Of a stretch of 37,509 nt of DNA, positions 32,481 to 37,509 are shown one piece after another. How positions within the stretch are numbered: the stretch's first letter is position 1; each line of letters opens with the position of its first letter. The DNA lies in assembly GCF_001632365.1 (NCBI RefSeq), contig NW_024468619.1, positions 1 to 37,509 of the forward strand, in the 5' to 3' direction. The notes under the pieces were generated by a model. The model was given only the letters and a program-made list of their open reading frames with translations, had not been told where the DNA came from and made no database searches. Source of the stretch: Laetiporus sulphureus 93-53. Its lineage: Eukaryota > Basidiomycota > Agaricomycetes > Polyporales > Laetiporaceae. A program made the translations under genes and the position numbers.

Positions 32481-33570
32481 CACCTGCTCCGTCTCAAATG
32501 ATGACACGAATGCGTCGGTGATTGCGCCAGACGTGGGCACGCGATATCCACAAGACGGCGAGGGAGCGTCTTGCAAAGCGGCAGTCTGGCTGCAGCCGGA
32601 GAACTGCCAGTGAGCGTGTCCACATCAGCGGTCGAGCGGAGAGGGGCGTATATATGAGATAGCTCATTTAGACGAGTCCCAAATGCCGTGATGCGGTCGT
32701 GCTACCTCGGAAAGATCGCATCCATCGGACAGAGCGATCTGGGAACGCTGATGACTAGCGCCAAACGCGGGCTTGCGAGAATCTACCGTGCGAGGGACGT
32801 GACCTGAATGTAGCGACTATGCGCTGGGCAGCTGACGATCAGGATGGCGTCGGGGAAAGCATCCTTGCAACGGCAACACGCTGTCTGCAAAATAGCTGTG
32901 CATGTGAGTGGTTGTGCCTAGAGTGGGTATGCGATACGCACACCATATCTTGCAAAGAAGCGGTGGGCCGAGGCCGGAAACTTGCAGTTGGCGTATCTGC
33001 ATCAGCATCCGAGTCAAGAGCAACCTCGGGCTGGAAATGCCAACTAGGCGCCAGACCTCGACATGTAAAGGCTACAGGATGGGCCGGGCGACGGACATGT
33101 CCCGAATGCATTGGCCATGGGGTGGAAAGCCGAGCATCGTAACAGCCCTGGACGACTGTGTTGAAGCTGTCGGCGCTACGCGTACTAACTGGGAAAGGTC
33201 TCGCGTCGGTTAGTGTGGTGAGTGGAACACGTCCGCCGTGGCGTCAGACACGGGCACCGCAATGGTACATCTCGCGAATTCGGTGGTCTCCTGCTGGCAA
33301 GCCGACTTTCGCAGCGGTCTTCTCGCGAGCGCGCTAAAGCCGTTAGAAACTGCCTATACATATTTTTCGCTGCCTGATAGTATGAAGGTGTCGATAATGT
33401 TGTGCGCTGGCGATCGAGACGGGCGATCGTGAATTATTGACCGAGCGCGGGAGAATGCGACCGGCGTTCTCAACGAGGACTCTGCTACTTCATCGTTGCT
33501 CGATTCACGGGCTGAAACATTGCAGGCGGCGAGAACGTGTCTATATATCAGGAGACGTGAGCGCAAGCCA
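32481..33570 (-). pseudogene. Diverged tandem copies of a Cys-Tyr-Arg-Val-Pro exon
   Basis: Three minus-strand segments share a motif: CGYRVPTSGAITDAFVS (from 32552), CAYRIPTLGTTTH (from 32942) and CTIAVPVSDATADVF (from 33269). The first two also share about 60 bases of DNA upstream at roughly 70 percent identity (32569-32631 and 32954-33012). A fourth related stretch (RSPAHNIIDTFILSGSEKY, about 33365-33425) ends at a possible donor. The frames are open only for 30-60 codons each. Either these are exons of one repeat-containing gene or a tandem array of decayed copies. No known domain is recognised. Confidence 0.35.
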
Positions 33571-35180
33571 GGTGATCAATCGTTGTGTGCACTTACAGTT
33601 TGAGACGGTGCGAAACCGAGGCAGGAGGTGCGGTCGGGCTTACTTATGCACACGCCGCACGATTACCGGAAAACAAATTGGTCAGCAACGACGGGACATG
33701 AGAGGACTCACCGAACATGGCCACGGCGAGCGAGGGGTGCGTAGACTCCACGGCGGGCGGGCATTCAGGACCAGTGCAAAATGAGAGTGGAGGAGACGGC
33801 GATGTGCATGTGAGGGGTGAGAAGGCAGATGTGAGGAGGGGAGGGGAGATGCGAGGAGGGAGGTAGATAATGTCCGCCGTTCTCAAGCTTTTCTCACCAG
33901 GCATGCCGTATCACACAGGAAGTCTTCTGAAGAGTCAGCAGGCAATGCTGCCGGTGCCGTGCATTTGGCAATTGCAACATTCCTTGGGCCAGACCAATGC
34001 CAGTGAAAGAAGGTCACTAAATGGGCTCACCTGCATGCTCTGAGCAAACTTAAAAACAGGACGGATACTTGAAAGACTAGAGGGTACACAGTATGACTCA
34101 CGGTGAGGAATGCGATTATACGGATGTTTCATTCGAGCACAAGCCGTCACCATTGCGAGTGTAGAGACATTCGCTCGGCGCCTTACCGCGTACTGCTCCA
34201 ACGAGCTTCTCGAATGGTCCACGACCCGAGAACGGTCTCACGAGAGTCAATAGAAGGCAGTCCAAATGTGAGTGTACATGCAGGAGAATAAGTGCAATGT
34301 GCCGAGGTTGGGCCTCCTCCGTGCAGACTGGGGCTAGTTCGTTAATGAATGCCAATTGTGGCTCCTGAGATGCACCAGAAGTCATTCGAAGTTATACGTA
34401 TATTAATAATCAGACCTTGGAGAACCAAGAAGGCCGGGCATCAAGGGGAATGCACCCACGAGATTGCCTTCGCGCGACAAGACAGCCGTCGGATTGATGG
34501 ATCGCGCGCTGATCTGCAACGTTTCCTGTCACGCGTCACTCATCGACGGGCCCAGAATCGACGAACCGAGCTGAGCTGACTGGGTCGACAAAAGTTCCTC
34601 GGAGGGAGCTCGGAGCTGTGAGATGATTCGCAATGTCGGCGTGGGTGCGGCCAACTGAAATTAAACCCTATCCTGGAATTTGGAACCCCGCTATGGTGGC
34701 GGGCTCCTGCACAGATCGGCTGTACGCCGGCCTGGATGCCAAAACGGGTACTGCCAAGCTTCGGGTCCCGTGCCACTCTGACCAGCCTTGCACAACATCG
34801 AGCAGGTGATGCATAGGTACCCAGTCAAAGAGCTGTTAATTCAATTTGTGCCGGCGACTTTCGCATCAATGAGAATCATATCGGACAACGCACCTGAGCA
34901 GAGTCATCCAGAAAGAAAGAAGATGATATGGCATGGTAGATATAATAGCGATATTCTGATGTGAACTTTACTGCAGCCCATCAGAACGAGATGCGGATGC
35001 ATCCACGAGAGTCGGATTCAAATCCAGAACATCTCTGACAGGTCTACCATGCAATGCCGCCCTCTATGACAAATTTGAGAGTGATCTGACTCACCTTGTT
35101 CACGCCCGTTCCTGTGAACACTTTTCACCCCGCACCTCTTCCTCCCTCTCAGTTTTTCCCTCCCTGTTCCTCCATACCAT
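33571..35180. other. Unresolved coding-like patches, mainly minus strand
   Basis: Minus-strand donors GTGAGT at 33675 and 34102, GTGAGA near 33898 and GTAAGT near 33598 each follow short open stretches, for example APAALPADSSEDFL before 33898 and STHPSLAVAMF before 33675. No set joins in frame. From 34600 to 35100 I see no coding signal at all. Confidence 0.3.
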
Positions 35181-35187
35181 GCTCTCC

Positions 35188-35740
35188 CTATTGTATAAGC
35201 TCAGATCCTTGCTGGGACGGCTTACCTGTGTCTGTCACGGTGGCCCTGACCATGCAAGCGAGATCTCGAAGTTCAAGAAATGTAGAGCGTCGGACCAGTG
35301 AGCGTGTTGCTGTGGTGCACCAGTCAGTCTCAGAGGTAGATGGTATGTCCGTAATGCCTAACGGTCTAGGAGCCCGGTAGAGTGCGAGTATGACTGAGTT
35401 AGGACGCGTCAAGGGCGCGTCGAGACAAAAGCGCTCGACGGGCATTGTCATCACGTGAGCGCGAGCAGGACGGGATGTTCTCTGGCTCGCGGCTCGACAT
35501 TGGCTCATTTCTTCGTGCCATGCAACCATTGCGCGCTCGACTGCTTGTGCCCACTTACTCCCAGATCAACGCGCTTCTAACGTCATCTTCTGGACACTCA
35601 CACTCATGCGGCGCATATGAAATCAACGTCTCGCATGCGACTGGGCATTCTGAAGGTTCAACAGCTTGACCAGGTCCGCTTTTGCTTAACTTGCTTGTCT
35701 TTGATTCGTGATGGGGCATCGGAATCTGGGAGACATTCGA
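35188..35740 (-). pseudogene. Minus-strand exon-like pieces, unknown family
   Basis: An open piece ending RRSTFLELRDLACMVRATV and VTDT stops at a GTAAGC donor (about 35226). Its last residues resemble the Cys-x-Tyr-Arg-x-Pro motif found between 32.5 and 33.3 kb. Upstream, SKLSKSGPGQAVEPSECPV and HECECPEDDVRSALIW end at a strong GTAAGT donor near 35570. The two do not join in phase through the most obvious acceptor (CCTAACTCAG, about 35397). It may belong to the same gene family or array as the pieces downstream. Confidence 0.25.
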
Positions 35741-36212
35741 GGTAAGTCTAGATGGGCCAGACAGCTTCTGATCAGTCCATCCATTCACTGACTGTCGAAC
35801 CTCAAAACAGCGCAAATTTAGTAAGCAGAAGACGCGTCGAGGGGGACACCGGCTGTCAGCCTGTACCGTCAACGTTCCTCCCTCGACGTTCACATTTCAC
35901 CTGGATATTGGTAAGGTCAGGCCCAAGATATTCTTGATGCTCGCTCATTGTCACTAATCTGCTCTCACATATGAGCTAGAGCATTATCTCCTATGCATGC
36001 AGTGTGCCTCTCGATGGGCAGTTCCCCTCAAGGCTCGATTGTCGGAGCATCCACGCTCAATACGACCGTTGAGAGGATGCAAGCATGGCTATCCACAAAT
36101 ATGGCAATCTTACTGTGAGATACCGGCTCTGATGCTGTCGAAGCTTGTGAACTGACCTCTGGTTGCTCGAAGCAATAACGAACACAAGCCGGCCAAGCAA
36201 GCTTGCTGCACT

Positions 36213-36618
36213 TACCCGTCACCACGCCCTGCTAGCCACGGCTGGCACCGGAAGCCACAACGGTCGCAAACGCGCAAATGTAGACATACCGACCGTAAGT
36301 CATCATGCTGACTCAAACCGTATTTGATAGTCGCTATCGCAGAGCTGTGCTCACGGGCTGAGAAATCTGCAATGGCTGTAGGTGCGTACATTTCGTGTGG
36401 ATATTCCAAGCATGTCTTCCGGTGGGCAACAAAACAACATCGGGAGCCGCTTTTGCGCGAGATATGGCGTCTGGGCTGCGGAAGATGGAGAGCGCGAAGC
36501 TATCAATTGCGCTCCCATTCAGATCGAGATTACCGGTGCGTGTCCTGCGCTGTTCGATGGAGGTGATTCTGACCACCTGCAGGTCTCGTGAATGCTGCGT
36601 TGAATAGCCACATTCAGA
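36213..36618 (+). CDS. Possible small multi-exon gene, unknown
   Basis: On the plus strand, exon-like pieces can be chained: one ending VDIPT at GTAAGT (36295), a 36-base interval with a GCTGAC branch and TTTGATAG, a piece SLSQSCAHGLRNLQWL ending at GTAGGT, then MSSGGQQNNIGSRF through CAPIQIEIT, a 47-base intron with GTGCGT, CTGAC and TGCAG, and a last piece LVNAALNSHIQTVRVM plus stop. Phases agree, but the first interval is shorter than normal introns here, and a minus-strand frame (SIFRSPDAISRAKAAPDVVL) is equally protein-like. Speculative. Confidence 0.2.
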
Positions 36619-37117
36619 CGGTGCGGGTCATGTAAGAAGGCAAGCCTATAGGAGATCTGAACGGTCCCTGTTCACCGGACCGTCTAGCTCAAGTGCGTGC
36701 TGAGCAACAGTCCAGAGCGACGTGCGATGTTGCCACAGTTCACGGTCGTCGTGTGCCCATGGGCGACGGCAGCGGTGTTTCTCCGAGGTATGTACACATT
36801 CTCCCTTCATGCTTTTACGGTCCTAGCTTATAAAATCATGCCTGCCATCGTGTCCCGTCATGTTGTATTCACTCACTCGGTGAATATCTGTGACGGCAGC
36901 ATTTGAGGGGCGATCGGAGTCACGTCGGGAAGAATGGCACGGAGGACAGCCATTTGACGAGTTGCGATAAATCCGCCAGGATCGGGGAGATGGATGAGGG
37001 TGAGTTGGCGATCTTATGATAGGGAAGGGAGGATGAAAGAGCTCTTCATGATGTATGTAGCAGCAAGAATACAACCCCCGAGTACTCGGTAATACCATCT
37101 AAGCCAGCTGTGGCCGT

Positions 37118-37125
37118 TATAAAAA
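37118..37125 (+). promoter_or_regulatory. TATA box
   Basis: TATAAAAA lies about 140 bases before the ATG of the small frame at 37266, within an AT-rich patch and followed by a pyrimidine-rich leader. It is the best-looking TATA element in the right third of the window. Confidence 0.45.
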
Positions 37126-37265
37126 GGGGAGTAATAACATTGTCAATACACCTGTTTATGCCCCATCCACTGTCCCTTCTCCAATATTCCACGCGGTCGT
37201 CTCGTCATCTGATTGACAAGCATTTGTATCCGTCCAGCCCACAGGAACCCCGGCCAGAATCCGAC

Positions 37266-37451
37266 ATGAGTGCGCCTAAACCCACGAGGCGATCCATGCA
37301 CCGGCCCTTCATATCGCTGAACACGCGCACGAATGCTCGTCCTCAGTCGGTGGACGGGCCCGTTCCAAAGGCGTCCTTTCTCACGAGACATAGAGCCCCG
37401 TATTTTGGGCTAAAGGCTATCCTACCACGAGCATCTCAATCGCAACCTTAG
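37266..37451 (+). CDS. Small open frame ending in the repeated segment
   Basis: ATG 37266 opens 61 codons, basic and Arg/Pro/Ser-rich (MSAPKPTRRSMHRPF at the start, AILPRASQSQP at the end). Its last 27 codons and the sequence after the stop lie inside the direct repeat that also occurs at 27761. The shared part keeps the same reading frame and stop codon in both copies. A TATA box and CT-rich leader precede it. It could be a small gene whose 3' end was copied, or part of a dispersed element continuing past the window edge. Confidence 0.35.
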   Translation: MSAPKPTRRSMHRPFISLNTRTNARPQSVDGPVPKASFLTRHRAPYFGLKAILPRASQSQP

Positions 37452-37509
37452 CTTCAAAGTTCAAGGAGCATTATCACTGCTCGAGCGGCGCCGGATGTGA
37501 TCTGTGACA
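37371..37509 (+). repeat. Right copy of the 139-base direct repeat, cut by the window end
   Basis: It is the same sequence as 27761-27899 in the same orientation, with 132 of 139 positions identical. The left edge is sharp. The right edge is not visible, because the window ends while the two copies are still identical. The two copies start 9,610 bases apart. Confidence 0.95.

Noticed and set aside
36690..36780. Similarity between 36690-36780 and 31290-31400 as a duplicated exon
   Set aside because: Only about 12 bases (TTCACGGTCGTC) really match; the surrounding frames do not align.
27761..37509. LTR retrotransposon with the direct repeat as LTRs
   Set aside because: Repeat ends do not show the TG...CA form, no primer-binding site or reverse transcriptase, integrase or Gag motifs were seen between them, and the repeat overlaps a small coding frame.
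27761..37509. Starship-like or other tyrosine-recombinase mobile element
   Set aside because: I found no recombinase catalytic motif or captain-like gene at either edge. Starships are also known mainly from ascomycetes.
1..37509. CRISPR array or bacterial defence operon around the TPR-CHAT gene
   Set aside because: There are no regularly spaced repeats. Neighbours are ordinary intron-containing eukaryotic genes, so the CHAT gene is a member of a fungal family, not a bacterial cassette.

Overview
The window looks like nuclear DNA of a filamentous basidiomycete, almost certainly an Agaricomycete. Most coding sequence is split by short introns of about 50-70 bases with GTNNGT donors and CTRAC-like branch sites. 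The gene content also fits: a TPR-CHAT protein, a Clp1-type clamp-formation regulator, a Ki-67-like FHA protein and a tandem F-box family. All gene models below were spliced by hand from the sequence, with splice-phase consistency as the main check.

Layout. Bases 1-1035 hold no gene I can defend. Bases 1036-5512 (minus) are a TPR-CHAT gene whose protease-like His/Cys pair is intact, but whose reading frame has an in-frame stop and frame changes, so it is probably decayed. Bases 7592-22000 are an ordinary, well-preserved gene block: a Ccc1/VIT vacuolar iron transporter (+), a short tRNA-like locus, NOP53 (-), a WW-domain protein (-), a universal stress protein (+), a 1289-residue FHA protein (-), tRNA-Gly(GCC) (+) and Clp1 (-).

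From 22 kb the character changes. After a 2.7 kb stretch without a gene comes a small F-box array, with one apparently intact gene and two broken copies upstream of it. From 27.76 kb to the end of the window is an accessory region bounded by a 139-base direct repeat (27761-27899 and 37371-37509, seven mismatches). It contains one convincing gene of unknown function with a 41-residue internal tandem repeat (28606-29710). The rest is a patchwork of short coding-like pieces on both strands: good splice signals, a repeated Cys-x-Tyr-Arg-x-Pro motif on the minus strand, and several frame breaks.

The genes do not form an obvious pathway or cluster. The core block covers housekeeping functions (ribosome assembly, iron storage, mitotic chromosome or nuclear scaffold, dikaryon development). 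The TPR-CHAT gene and the F-box array belong to families that expand and decay quickly in mushrooms. The best candidates for something undescribed are the 27.8-37.5 kb repeat-bounded region and the damaged TPR-CHAT locus.
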